DNA of 64,000 nt, taken from the NCBI GenBank assembly GCA_025451235.1, contig JANWKT010000028.1:124001-188000 (forward strand), written 5' to 3'. The notes beneath the pieces are model-generated. The model did not search any database. It had not been told where the DNA came from and saw only the letters and a program-made list of their open reading frames with translations. This document shows, piece after piece, positions 32,992 to 42,022 of the stretch (positions within the stretch are counted from its first letter, which is position 1; each line of letters starts with the position of its first letter). This DNA is from Flavobacteriales bacterium. GTDB lineage: Bacteria; Bacteroidota; Bacteroidia; CAIKAF01. Position numbers and translations under genes: made by a program.

Positions 32992-34347
32992 ATGATTAAG
33001 TACTTTACCACATACATTTGCATCATGCTTATTTGTGCTACCTCATTTGCGCAAACGAACGAAACATGGACCCTGACCAAATGTCTTGACTACGCTAAAG
33101 AAAACAATATCACCATTAAACAACTGGACCTCAGCATTCAATCAAGCAAAGCCCAAACTACTCAGTCATGGGCCGATCTTGCCCCAACAGCCAACGGGTC
33201 CGCCAGTCACAACTGGAATTATGGTTTGAGTTTCGATAACAGTTCCGGTATCCTGCAGAACCAGCAATACCAAAGTTCATTTTATGCGGTTAGTTTTAAC
33301 TGGATCTTATTCAATGGACTCAATAATTATTATACCATTATGTCAAGGCAGCAAGGTCAGAAAGCAGCTACTTATGACTTCCAACAGGCCATTAACGATG
33401 TTCAATTAAACGTGGCTCAACTTTATATGCAGGTTCTTTTTGCACAGGAGAGACTTGAGATCATTCAGCAGCAGGTGGATGCCATGCAAAAACAAGTGGA
33501 CCGTTCAAAACTTATGTTTGACGTAGGTACCATTACGAAAGGTGATTATTTGCTGACCCAATCTTCCCTCGCCACTTTACAAGTTAACCTGGCCAATGGA
33601 GAAAATGCCATTGCCTCCACAAAATTAGCCCTTATACAGGCGTTGAATCTGGATCAGCTGGATATCCAAATTGAAAAACCCGATTTTTCGAAGGTGCAGA
33701 TCACCGAATTCCGTGATGAAACTTCGTTGGAAGGGATCTATAGTTATGCAGTTCAAAATACACCAAGTATCCTGAGTAAAGAAGCTACCGTTTGGAAATT
33801 CAAAAGAAGCCTGGCTGCAGCCCGTGGGAATTATTATCCCAGCATTAGCTTTAGTGCTACCCTGTCAACTGCATTTTCCCAGTTAAGAACAATAAATCCC
33901 TTCGACCCAAACAGCCCAACCATTCCCTACTCCAACCAGTTAGAACAGAATTTTGGCCAGCAATTGGGATTCAGGTTAACCGTTCCAATCTTTAATGGAT
34001 TGGCAACAAGGACCAATGTGAAGCTGGCAAAAATACAATGGTTAAGTTCAAAACTCGACCTGGAAAATGAACAAAATAAATTAAGGAATACCTTACAACA
34101 AGCCTATATTGATGCCAGATCAGCCTATCGCACCTATACCGCTAACAAGATAAATCTGGAAGCTCTTGAAGAAGCTTATAACTATGCAAAAGATAAATAT
34201 GAAGTAGGAACTATCACAAGTGTTGAATTCAACGATGCTTCTAACAACTATTTCAATGCGAAAACAGAGCTTTTGCTGGCACAATATGACTATATTCTAA
34301 AAACCAAGGTATTGGATTTTTATCAAGGGAAAAAATTGGAATTTTAA
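32992..34347 (+). CDS. TolC-family outer-membrane efflux protein
   Basis: TolC proteins are trimeric outer-membrane ducts for efflux pumps or type I secretion. The 451-residue protein has a signal peptide (residues 1-20, ending S-F-A-Q), then W-T-L-T-K-C-L-D-Y-A-K-E-N-N, the standard start of the first OEP repeat. Two tandem helix-strand repeats follow, with L-A-Q-L-Y-M-Q-V-L-F and L-R-N-T-L-Q-Q-A-Y-I-D-A as the helical marks. The membrane fusion lipoprotein follows after 4 bases. No inner-membrane pump gene is in the cluster. Confidence 0.93.
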   Translation: MIKYFTTYICIMLICATSFAQTNETWTLTKCLDYAKENNITIKQLDLSIQSSKAQTTQSWADLAPTANGSASHNWNYGLSFDNSSGILQNQQYQSSFYAVSFNWILFNGLNNYYTIMSRQQGQKAATYDFQQAINDVQLNVAQLYMQVLFAQERLEIIQQQVDAMQKQVDRSKLMFDVGTITKGDYLLTQSSLATLQVNLANGENAIASTKLALIQALNLDQLDIQIEKPDFSKVQITEFRDETSLEGIYSYAVQNTPSILSKEATVWKFKRSLAAARGNYYPSISFSATLSTAFSQLRTINPFDPNSPTIPYSNQLEQNFGQQLGFRLTVPIFNGLATRTNVKLAKIQWLSSKLDLENEQNKLRNTLQQAYIDARSAYRTYTANKINLEALEEAYNYAKDKYEVGTITSVEFNDASNNYFNAKTELLLAQYDYILKTKVLDFYQGKKLEF

Positions 34348-34351
34348 AAAC

Positions 34352-35632
34352 ATGAAAAAAACATTTTATTCTATATTATTAACTGCTGTTATTGCAACCA
34401 GTCTGCTGGTATCATCTTGCGGGGGTGGTGGAGGTGGCACTACCAAAGTAACTACAGATACCGTAAATACCCGGACAATTATTGAAACCGTATCGGCTTC
34501 CGGAAAGATCCAACCTGAAATTGAAGTGAAGATCGCATCAGATGTTTCCGGAGAAATCGTTGAATTATATGTGCAGGAAGGAGACTCCGTAAAAAAAGGA
34601 CAACTCTTACTGGAGATCAATCCAGACGTATATGTAAGTGAATATGAAAGAATGGTGGCCAGTGTAAATCAAACCAAAGCCAACCTCTCCTCCGCTAAAT
34701 CCAGGCAATTGCAGGCAGAAGCACAATTACTTCAGGCAGAAAATATTTATAACATGAACAAAAGTCTTCATGATAAAAAAGCAATCTCCGAAACTGAATG
34801 GAACACCATTACTACCAATTATAAAGTGGCTCAATCCAATGTAGAAGCCGCCAAAGAAGATGTGATAGCTATGGGCTATAACGTGCAAAGTATGTCAGCT
34901 TCTTTAAAGTCGGCAAAAACAAGTTTATCCCGTACTAAAATATATGCTCCGATGAATGGGATCGTATCCATGCTCAACGTAAAAAAGGGGGAAAGAGTGG
35001 TTGGTACAGCCACCATGGCGGGAACCGAAATGTTAAGGATCGCCGACCTGGGAATGATGGAAGTAAATGTAGAAGTAAATGAAAATGATATTGTAAAAGT
35101 GGACCTGGGTGATACGGCTATGATTGAAGTCGACGCCTACCTGAACAGAAAATTCAAAGGAAAAGTAACTTCAATCGCCAATTCTCCAAAAACATCCAAC
35201 AATGCCATTGCTACGGATGAAGTAACCAATTTCGAAGTGAAGATCCGTATTTTAAGAGAGTCATACCAGGACCTTTTATCTATCAGAAATTCCCCTTTCC
35301 GCCCCGGTATGTCCGCAACGGTTGATATTATTACTGGGAATACCCCTAACGCTGTCTCCGTTCCTATTCAATCGGTAACAGCTAAAAAAGATACTACCGT
35401 TACGACCACCGATGAGTTTAAAGAATATGTTTTTGTTATAGATGGTAAAAAAGTGAAAATGGTGCAGGTGAAAACAGGGATCCAGGACAACAAATATATT
35501 CAGGTACTGTCGGGGCTAACTCAAGGAGAGGTAGTGGTGGAAGGTCCTTATGAGGCCATCTCCAGGAAGCTGGAAGATGGGATGAAAATAAGGGTGGTCG
35601 ACAAAAAATCACTATACGGAGGTGGAAAATAA
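34352..35632 (+). CDS. Membrane fusion (HlyD/MacA-like) lipoprotein
   Basis: The 426-residue periplasmic adaptor begins with a lipoprotein signal (L-V-S-S-C, lipidated Cys at about 23) followed by a six-glycine stretch. Then come the barrel-sandwich hybrid (V-S-A-S-G-K-I-Q-P and V-Q-E-G-D-S-V-K-K-G-Q-L-L), a helical hairpin rich in Ala and Gln (about 95-185), a beta-barrel with R-P-G-M-S-A-T-V-D-I, and a C-terminal membrane-proximal domain. It should link the TolC upstream to an inner-membrane transporter. MacA proteins normally sit next to MacB, but here the following gene is tsaB, so the pump partner must be elsewhere. Confidence 0.92.
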   Translation: MKKTFYSILLTAVIATSLLVSSCGGGGGGTTKVTTDTVNTRTIIETVSASGKIQPEIEVKIASDVSGEIVELYVQEGDSVKKGQLLLEINPDVYVSEYERMVASVNQTKANLSSAKSRQLQAEAQLLQAENIYNMNKSLHDKKAISETEWNTITTNYKVAQSNVEAAKEDVIAMGYNVQSMSASLKSAKTSLSRTKIYAPMNGIVSMLNVKKGERVVGTATMAGTEMLRIADLGMMEVNVEVNENDIVKVDLGDTAMIEVDAYLNRKFKGKVTSIANSPKTSNNAIATDEVTNFEVKIRILRESYQDLLSIRNSPFRPGMSATVDIITGNTPNAVSVPIQSVTAKKDTTVTTTDEFKEYVFVIDGKKVKMVQVKTGIQDNKYIQVLSGLTQGEVVVEGPYEAISRKLEDGMKIRVVDKKSLYGGGK

Positions 35633-36317
35633 TTTCATCCTTTGCATTGAAACGGCTACTGAGACCTGTTCGGTAGCTTTATCAAAATCAGGAAAATGTA
35701 TAGCCGAAAAAAATGTGCATGAACAAAATGCACATGGTACACAATTAACCGTTCTGATCGAAAACCTCATGGCCGAAAACCATCTTTCATGGAAAGATCT
35801 TTCAGCCATTGCTTATAGTCATGGTCCTGGATCTTATACGGGCCTAAGAATAGGACTATCAGTAGCCAAAGGAATTTGCTATGGTTCCGGGTTACCATTG
35901 ATTGAGGTCCCTACTTTACAACATATGGCAAACAGAGCCAAAGAACATATAAAAGAGGGTCAGCTGTTTTTCCCTATGATCGATGCCAGGAGGATGGAAG
36001 TATATGCCGCTTTAATAGATCATGAAATGAAATTTGTTCTGGAACCTTTTCCATGCCTGGTAGAAGAATATGATTGGGCAGGATTATTATCTGATAAAAA
36101 AATATTTTTTTTCGGGAATGGTTTAAGCAAGTCTAAAGAAATCCTGAAAAAATATCCAAATGCATGTTTTGTAGACGACTTCCAGATGTCGGCAGACTCC
36201 ATGTGTTCACTTGCGGATGCAAGATTTAACAACGATCAATTGGCCAACCTGGCCTATCATGTTCCCTTCTATTTAAAGGAGGCCAATGTTACAGAAGCAA
36301 AAAAGAAGCTATTGTAA
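35622..36317 (+). CDS. tsaB: tRNA threonylcarbamoyladenosine biosynthesis protein TsaB
   Basis: TsaB is the scaffold of the TsaBDE complex that makes t6A37 in ANN-decoding tRNAs. The 231-residue protein has the conserved I-E-T-A-T start strand and the signature H-G-P-G-S-Y-T-G-L-R-I-G (about 66-77), followed by A-K-G-I-C-Y-G. As expected for TsaB, the metal-binding His pair of TsaD is absent. The start is a GTG at 35622 that overlaps the end of the membrane fusion gene by 11 bases, so its expression is tied to that gene. tsaD and tsaE are not in the window. Confidence 0.93.
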   Translation: MENNFILCIETATETCSVALSKSGKCIAEKNVHEQNAHGTQLTVLIENLMAENHLSWKDLSAIAYSHGPGSYTGLRIGLSVAKGICYGSGLPLIEVPTLQHMANRAKEHIKEGQLFFPMIDARRMEVYAALIDHEMKFVLEPFPCLVEEYDWAGLLSDKKIFFFGNGLSKSKEILKKYPNACFVDDFQMSADSMCSLADARFNNDQLANLAYHVPFYLKEANVTEAKKKLL

Positions 36318-36352
36318 TTGATTTTCTTTCGTAATTTGCATTCATATTAGGC

Positions 36353-36922
36353 ATGACCTCATTTGAATACATAGTTGTTCTGGTATCCATCATCCTGGGT
36401 TTGGGTGTTACCCAAATTGTAACCGGATTAGCCCATTTCATGCACAGTGGGAACAAAGTAAAAATGTACTGGCCCCACTTTTTGTGGATCATTATGATCT
36501 TCTTCTTTCATATCCAGGAGTGGTGGGTGTTTTACGAATATAAAAGTTTTACAGAATGGAGGCTGCATACATTTATTTTTATTATCCTCTATCCTATCGG
36601 CCTATTTATCCAGGCCCGTTTGCTTTTCCCTTTCGATAATTTTGATGAAGTAACTGACTTGAAAGCTTTCTATTATGAAAACTACCGGTTCTATTTTGGT
36701 TCTATTGGCGTTCAAGCCGTTTTATCTCTTATTGATAATATGTGGTTGAGAGGAATGGCGCTGAATGAGCAATTTGTGCAAATAGGTGTCGGCACGCTTA
36801 CTTTTTCCATTGCTTTTTTCAAAATCCGGAACGAATGGGTGCATAAGATCCTGGCTATACTTCTGCTTGCGTCGATAGTTGTAGCGATTGCGGTAAATCA
36901 GGATTCGTGGAAAATTGATTGA
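36353..36922 (+). CDS. Six-helix membrane protein of unknown function
   Basis: I do not recognise this 189-residue protein. Six hydrophobic helices can be drawn at about 4-26, 38-58, 68-92, 114-132, 139-157 and 164-184. Conserved-looking features are the W-P-H-F-L-W-I-I-M-I-F-F-F-H-I-Q-E-W-W segment in helix 2, with two His and several Trp, and an acidic loop F-D-N-F-D-E-V between helices 3 and 4. It follows tsaB by 35 bases on the same strand and converges on gldA with a 20-base gap. Helix 2 could bind a ligand or haem, but nothing shows this. Confidence 0.7.
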   Translation: MTSFEYIVVLVSIILGLGVTQIVTGLAHFMHSGNKVKMYWPHFLWIIMIFFFHIQEWWVFYEYKSFTEWRLHTFIFIILYPIGLFIQARLLFPFDNFDEVTDLKAFYYENYRFYFGSIGVQAVLSLIDNMWLRGMALNEQFVQIGVGTLTFSIAFFKIRNEWVHKILAILLLASIVVAIAVNQDSWKID

Positions 36923-36942
36923 TGATAGGAAATGATTGTTGG

Positions 36943-37860
36943 CTACTTCTTCTTGGTTACCTTATGGAAAACCTGCTCCAGGGATGTTTCAGATTTTTTC
37001 ATCGTAAGCACGGTAATTCCTTTATCCACGGCCCATTTAAACAAATCGCTCCGAATATCATCCCCTTGTTTCGCCTCTAAGACCCAATGGTTGAATCCCA
37101 CATGGTTGGCCTGAACAACACCTTTTATTTTCATTACCTCATCAAGTGGTACCTCTTTGTCAAATTCACATTGGAACTGCTGACGCTCCTCCTTCATCTC
37201 CTCTTGAATATCCGCTACATTTTTATCGGTTGCAATTTTACCTCTGTCAATAATGATCACTCTTTTGCAAACCGCTTCCACTTCCTGCATAATATGGGTA
37301 CTCAACATCACGGTTTTTTGCTTACCGATATCCATGATCAAATTTCTTATTTCAATGAGTTGATTGGGATCCAATCCACTGGTAGGTTCATCCAAGATCA
37401 AAACTTTGGGATCATGGATCAGGGCCTGGGCCAATCCTACCCTTTGTTTGTATCCTTTTGAAAGGGTTCTAATTTTTTTCTTTTGCTCCAATCCCAGCCC
37501 GGTCATTTCTATCATTTTATTGATCAATGCAGAAATATTTCCACTCACATGGTGCATCCCAGCCACAAACCTCAGGTATTCTTTCACATACATATCTCCG
37601 TACAATGGATTGCTTTCTGGTAAATAACCTACCATTTTTCTTACCTCCATGCTTTGGGTAACAATATCCAGTCCGCAAACCTTTGCACTTCCTTCCGTTT
37701 GAGGGATATAACCGGTTAAGATTTTCATCATGGTTGATTTTCCAGCCCCATTAGGGCCAAGAAAACCCACGATCTCTCCTGTTTCAACCTTGAACGAAAC
37801 ATTGCTCAGGGCTCTTTGGCGTCCGTATATCTTCGTAATATTGTTTACCTCTATCGACAT
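36943..37860 (-). CDS. gldA: GldA, gliding-motility ABC transporter ATPase
   Basis: GldA with GldF and GldG forms an ABC transporter needed for gliding in Flavobacterium, although it is also found in non-gliders. The 305-residue protein has Walker A G-P-N-G-A-G-K-S-T (about 35-43), G-Y-L-P-E-S-N-P-L-Y, the signature L-S-K-G-Y-K-Q-R-V-G-L-A, Walker B V-L-I-L-D-E-P-T-S-G-L-D-P and the switch S-T-H-I-M-Q-E-V. The Y-L-P-E-x-N-P-L-Y segment and the C-terminal extension ending in S-L-E-Q-V-F match GldA. gldF and gldG are absent here, so a role as a generic ABC-2 exporter ATPase is an alternative. Confidence 0.85.
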   Translation of the reverse strand: MSIEVNNITKIYGRQRALSNVSFKVETGEIVGFLGPNGAGKSTMMKILTGYIPQTEGSAKVCGLDIVTQSMEVRKMVGYLPESNPLYGDMYVKEYLRFVAGMHHVSGNISALINKMIEMTGLGLEQKKKIRTLSKGYKQRVGLAQALIHDPKVLILDEPTSGLDPNQLIEIRNLIMDIGKQKTVMLSTHIMQEVEAVCKRVIIIDRGKIATDKNVADIQEEMKEERQQFQCEFDKEVPLDEVMKIKGVVQANHVGFNHWVLEAKQGDDIRSDLFKWAVDKGITVLTMKKSETSLEQVFHKVTKKK

Positions 37861-38068
37861 ATTTTTTTGTTTTTGGGCATGCCCTTTTTAAATTGGCAAA
37901 ATGGTGTCGGCTCATTTTTTTGTCAACCCTACTGGCCAATATGAAAAGATCGGGCTATCCGTAATACCTATTAGAACCAAGCGCCAAGACTCAAGAGCAA
38001 ACATGCCTACAAATAAACGAAATAATTAGCAGGTTAATATTTACATTTATAGCGGATTGTCATAAAAA
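37861..38068. other. Divergent gldA-rarA intergenic region
   Basis: The 208-bp gap contains a 10-bp palindrome GGGCATGCCC at 37876-37885, flanked by T-rich sequence, close to the gldA start. It also contains a single-armed heptad array at 37975-38002 (AACCAAG, CGCCAAG, ACTCAAG, AGCAAAC). No perfect TAnnTTTG box was found; TACATTTA at about 38041 is one base off and could serve rarA. Confidence 0.45.
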
Positions 38069-39364
38069 ATGAATGAATTAGATCAGGAGGCCCCATTAGC
38101 CGAAAGAATGAGGCCCAGAAAATTGCAGGATTTTGTGGGTCAGGAGCATTTGGTAGGCCCCCAAGGGGCACTTACCAATATGTTGAATTCAAAAGTGCTT
38201 CCAAGTATGATACTTTGGGGACCACCGGGAGTAGGTAAAACCACCCTGGCCCAGATCATTGCAGATGCATTTGAAAGGGATTTTTACCGGTTAAATGCCA
38301 TCAGCAGTGGTGTAAAAGACATCCGTGAAATCATTGAAAAAGCAGAAAAAAGTGGGTTCATGGGTCAGTTTAAAAAGCCAATTGTTTTTATTGATGAGAT
38401 CCACCGTTTCAATAAGTCACAACAAGATTCCTTGTTGGCAGCCGTTGAAAAAGGCACCATTTGTTTGATCGGAGCCACTACCGAAAACCCCTCGTTCGAG
38501 GTGATCTCCGCCTTGTTAAGCCGGTGCCAGGTATATGTACTCAACGCATTGGCCAAAGAAGATCTTGAAAAAGTGTTGAACCGGGCGATTGAAATAGATG
38601 AATGGCTGAAGCTGAAGAAACCTCAGATTGAAGAAGCGGAGGCATTGATGGCCTTTAGCGGAGGCGACGCCCGGAAATTATTGAACTATCTCGAAATTTC
38701 AGTGATGGCTTATGGAAATCAGCAACCTTTGGTACTCAATAACGAAAATGTAAAAGCGGCCATTCAGCAATCCATGCCTTTGTATGACAAGAATGGTGAA
38801 ATGCATTATGATATCATTTCGGCCTTTATTAAATCCATGCGTGGATCGGATCCTCAGGCAGCAGTTTATTGGATGGCCAGAATGCTCGAAGGAGGTGAAG
38901 ACCCTAAATTTATCGCCAGAAGGATGTTGGTCCTGGCAAGTGAAGATATAGGGAATGCTAATCCAAATGCGCTTTTATTGGCTACCGCTTGTTTCCAGGC
39001 AGTTGACATGATCGGTTTACCTGAAGCAAGGATCATTCTTTCACAAACCGTTACTTACCTGGCTTCTTCTCCCAAAAGCAATGCGGCTTATATGGCTATT
39101 AATAAAGCTTCGGAAATTGTAAAGCAAACAGGCAACCTGCCGGTACCGATGCATTTGAGAAATGCTCCTACCAAACTAATGAAGGACCTCAATTACGGAG
39201 ATGGATATTTATATGCACATGATTATCCGAATAATTTTATTCTACAGGAATTTCTTCCTGATGCCATTGCAGGCAAAGTATTTTATGATCCCGGAGATAA
39301 TACCCGTGAAAAGGAAATGAGAAGCTTTTTGGCTTTACGTTGGGGTAAAAAATACGGTTATTAG
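38069..39364 (+). CDS. rarA: Replication-associated recombination protein A (RarA/MgsA)
   Basis: RarA is a AAA+ ATPase related to clamp loaders that acts at stalled forks. The 431-residue protein has A-E-R-M-R-P-R-K-L-Q-D-F-V-G-Q-E-H (about 9-25), Walker A G-P-P-G-V-G-K-T-T (about 52-60), Walker B V-F-I-D-E-I-H-R-F, sensor I in G-A-T-T-E-N-P-S-F, and the C-terminal tetramerisation domain with G-N-A-N-P-N-A and L-P-V-P-M-H-L-R-N-A-P-T. All expected motifs are present. Its stop overlaps the stop codon of the opposite gene by two bases, leaving no room for a terminator between them. Confidence 0.96.
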   Translation: MNELDQEAPLAERMRPRKLQDFVGQEHLVGPQGALTNMLNSKVLPSMILWGPPGVGKTTLAQIIADAFERDFYRLNAISSGVKDIREIIEKAEKSGFMGQFKKPIVFIDEIHRFNKSQQDSLLAAVEKGTICLIGATTENPSFEVISALLSRCQVYVLNALAKEDLEKVLNRAIEIDEWLKLKKPQIEEAEALMAFSGGDARKLLNYLEISVMAYGNQQPLVLNNENVKAAIQQSMPLYDKNGEMHYDIISAFIKSMRGSDPQAAVYWMARMLEGGEDPKFIARRMLVLASEDIGNANPNALLLATACFQAVDMIGLPEARIILSQTVTYLASSPKSNAAYMAINKASEIVKQTGNLPVPMHLRNAPTKLMKDLNYGDGYLYAHDYPNNFILQEFLPDAIAGKVFYDPGDNTREKEMRSFLALRWGKKYGY

Positions 39365-39795
39365 TTGCTCAGAATATTGCTGAATTGTCCGGTAATAGGA
39401 ATGCTATCACTGGAGGTAACTGAATTCTTTGCATACACATTAAAGGTTCCTGTTAACCTGCCCTGATCCACTTTGGTAAGATTTACAGAACCTTGGGTAC
39501 TTAAGTAATAGTTATTTACATTGTTGTAATCAGGTGTATAGATCAATGCATCTAATGCGGTATCTAAAGGATTAATATTATAAGTTCCTTCCGATGTGCC
39601 CGGAATGGTGATCACCAGCGTAGCTGTATTTTTGGTGCCCGTGATCACATATTGATTTCCGTTTTTAACAGCACCATATACTGAAGCTTCCCAGGCTGAT
39701 CCATTAATGCTGGAACTAAAACTTCCAATAAATAATTCACACCCGGCCAACGCAAAAACAGTCAAAAAAACAGCAATAAAAATTCCTTTTTTCAT
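39361..39795 (-). CDS. Small lipoprotein (DUF6252-like)
   Basis: The 144-residue protein has a lipoprotein signal with L-A-G-C (Cys at about 19). A compact beta-rich domain follows with I-N-G-S-A-W-E-A and repeated strands such as T-A-T-L-V-I-T-I-P-G-T-S-E-G-T-Y, resembling DUF6252 lipoproteins, in which the N-G-x-x-W and G-x-Y marks recur. Location is the outer membrane or periplasm. It follows the S46 peptidase gene by 21 bases on the same strand and may be co-expressed with it. No function is known. Confidence 0.75.
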   Translation of the reverse strand: MKKGIFIAVFLTVFALAGCELFIGSFSSSINGSAWEASVYGAVKNGNQYVITGTKNTATLVITIPGTSEGTYNINPLDTALDALIYTPDYNNVNNYYLSTQGSVNLTKVDQGRLTGTFNVYAKNSVTSSDSIPITGQFSNILSN

Positions 39796-39816
39796 GGTAG
39801 AAAGATTTCATTAAGG

Positions 39817-41985
39817 TTATTGAACAATGGTCATTTCATCCACCAGGTATTTGGCTCCGGCGTACTTATCCATTACCCAAAGTACATACCTGATATCAAC
39901 GATAATATTACGACATTTTTCGGGATCGTACATAATATCACTCATTGTGCTCTCCCAAGCACGGTCAAAATTAATTCCAATAAGCTGACCATCAGCGTTT
40001 AATACAGGCGACCCTGAATTACCCCCGGTGGTATGGTTGGATGCCAGGAATGCTACATGCAATACTCCATTTTGAGCATATCTTCCATAATCCTTTTGCT
40101 TATACAATTCCAAAAATTTAGGGAGAAGATCAAATTCATAATCTCCAGGCTTATATTTCTCAACAATTCCGTCAATGGTTGTGAACCAGTTATAGTTGGT
40201 GCCATCAACCGGCGAAAAGCCCTGAACTTTTCCATAGGATACCCTTAAGGTGCTGTTCGCATCAGGATATAATCTTTTTTTCTTCCCTAAATATTGAAGG
40301 ATCCCCTTCATATAGAGGGTCATTTTATCCTGTATATTGGTATTCACCGTAATAAATTGAGGGTAGATATCATGGTTATACTTTCCATAAACGTCTTTGC
40401 TCAGCAAGAATATTTTATCCTTCTCCAATAACTTCATTCCTTTCGAAAAGCTCTTTTTGGTGTCCTCCACCCATTTTTTCAGTTTGTCTTTATTGGTAAA
40501 CATCGTTTTTGAAAACTGGTTATTGGTAAATGCATCTGCATTCATTTTTGCAAGGAGCCATTCTTTTTTAGCCAGAACGGAGATATTGCTATCACCCACT
40601 CCTTCAAAGAAAATAGGATAAACCGCTTTCATCAATTTTTTGTCCACCTCCACATCATAATTCTGAAAAAACCCATCTAAAGAGGCAGAAAATTTATCCA
40701 ACGATTCGTTGATCTGTTTTTTAAAACTTCTTACGGTAGCTGTATCCTGGGTGGTCAGTAACTTGTATTTTTCGTAAGGCTCAATTAAGGCAGATGACAA
40801 CCTTACGATCTCGGCCCCATTTGTAAACAGTTCACTGTAATATTCCAATGACCATGCTAGGGGGCGATATGTTTTGTACAAGCCTTCAAAGTCTTTCATC
40901 AGATTAGAATAGTTAGGGTCATTTTTGGCCAATTGTAAAAACTCGGCTTCGAATATCTTTTTCTTTTCAACCGCATTTAACCTGTTCAATCCTTTCAATT
41001 CGCCTTGCCATTTTTTCCATGCATTTGCAATACCTGCTGATTTTGAAGCATATTTGATCCTCAAAGCATCACTTTGAATCATGGCAGCACGAATAACCGC
41101 TAAGGAAGCAGTTCTCATTTTTATTCTCATAGGGTTCAGGTCGGCAGTGATTACCTCTACTGCGTAGGAGGGCAAATACTCCTGTGTACGGCCTGGGAAC
41201 CCATAAACCATGGTAAAGTCTCCTTCTTTTACTCCTTTCAATGAAACCTCCAAATGTTTGATCGGTTTATAAGGAACATTGGATTCAGAATAATCGGCAG
41301 GTTTATTATTTTTATCTACATAAATTCTGAAAATAGAAAAATCTGCATTATGTCTAGGCCATATCCAGTTATCAGTATCCCCTCCAAAAACTCCTATGGA
41401 TGAAGGTGGGGCACCTACCAGTCTTACATCTTTAAAAACTTCCGTTACAAACAAATAATATTCATTTCCATAATAAAAGGGACGAACCACTGCGGTATAA
41501 TGCGTTCCGGCAACCGCATCACTACATAATTTTTTTACCGTATTATCGTAATCGGCCATACCCGCCATTACCTGGGTTGTTACATTTTCCATTCGAACTA
41601 TCCTGGTAGCCGTAAGCCCTTTGTTGGGCAACTCTTCTTTTAACTCCTTGGCCCAAAAACCATACTTTAAATAATCGTTTTCTAGGGAGCTATGCGATTG
41701 AATTTGTCCGAAACCGCAATGATGGTTGGTGATGAGCATTCCTTTGTCGGAGATCAATTCCGAGGTACACCCCCTGCCGAATAAAAATACAGCATCCTTC
41801 AAGCTGGAGGTGTTTACATTATAAATATCATCCGCAGTTAACCTCAATCCCATGTTTTTCATTTCATCCTCATTCAACGACTTTAACAACATGGGTATCC
41901 ACATTCCCTCAACTGCAAAAACTTTAGTTGCGCTAAGTAGAAAGAAAAGAACAATGGTTTTGGTGATAAAATTTCTCCTGATCAT
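39817..41985 (-). CDS. S46-family dipeptidyl-peptidase (DPP11-like)
   Basis: S46 peptidases are periplasmic exopeptidases of Bacteroidota that release dipeptides for uptake as carbon and energy source. The 722-residue protein has a signal peptide (to about 24), E-G-M-W-I-P, N-H-H-C-G with the catalytic His at 89, and G-G-N-S-G-S-P-V with the catalytic Ser at 657. Eighteen residues after that Ser is Arg675 (I-N-F-D-R-A-W-E). In the Porphyromonas enzymes this position is Arg673 in DPP11, which cleaves after Asp or Glu, and Gly673 in DPP7, which prefers hydrophobic P1. By analogy this enzyme should favour acidic P1 residues. Length matches the family. Confidence 0.92.
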   Translation of the reverse strand: MIRRNFITKTIVLFFLLSATKVFAVEGMWIPMLLKSLNEDEMKNMGLRLTADDIYNVNTSSLKDAVFLFGRGCTSELISDKGMLITNHHCGFGQIQSHSSLENDYLKYGFWAKELKEELPNKGLTATRIVRMENVTTQVMAGMADYDNTVKKLCSDAVAGTHYTAVVRPFYYGNEYYLFVTEVFKDVRLVGAPPSSIGVFGGDTDNWIWPRHNADFSIFRIYVDKNNKPADYSESNVPYKPIKHLEVSLKGVKEGDFTMVYGFPGRTQEYLPSYAVEVITADLNPMRIKMRTASLAVIRAAMIQSDALRIKYASKSAGIANAWKKWQGELKGLNRLNAVEKKKIFEAEFLQLAKNDPNYSNLMKDFEGLYKTYRPLAWSLEYYSELFTNGAEIVRLSSALIEPYEKYKLLTTQDTATVRSFKKQINESLDKFSASLDGFFQNYDVEVDKKLMKAVYPIFFEGVGDSNISVLAKKEWLLAKMNADAFTNNQFSKTMFTNKDKLKKWVEDTKKSFSKGMKLLEKDKIFLLSKDVYGKYNHDIYPQFITVNTNIQDKMTLYMKGILQYLGKKKRLYPDANSTLRVSYGKVQGFSPVDGTNYNWFTTIDGIVEKYKPGDYEFDLLPKFLELYKQKDYGRYAQNGVLHVAFLASNHTTGGNSGSPVLNADGQLIGINFDRAWESTMSDIMYDPEKCRNIIVDIRYVLWVMDKYAGAKYLVDEMTIVQ

Positions 41986-42022
41986 AATTATTTAGATTAG
42001 ACTATCAATAAGCATTACAAAT

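Noticed and set aside
35622-36317. TsaD instead of TsaB
   Set aside because: The protein is 231 residues, lacks the TsaD metal-binding H-x-E-G-H motif, and carries the TsaB signature H-G-P-G-S-Y-T-G-L-R-I-G.
36943-37860. Proof of gliding motility from gldA alone
   Set aside because: gldF and gldG are not adjacent, and gldA-like ATPases occur in non-gliding Bacteroidota; only the gene family is claimed.
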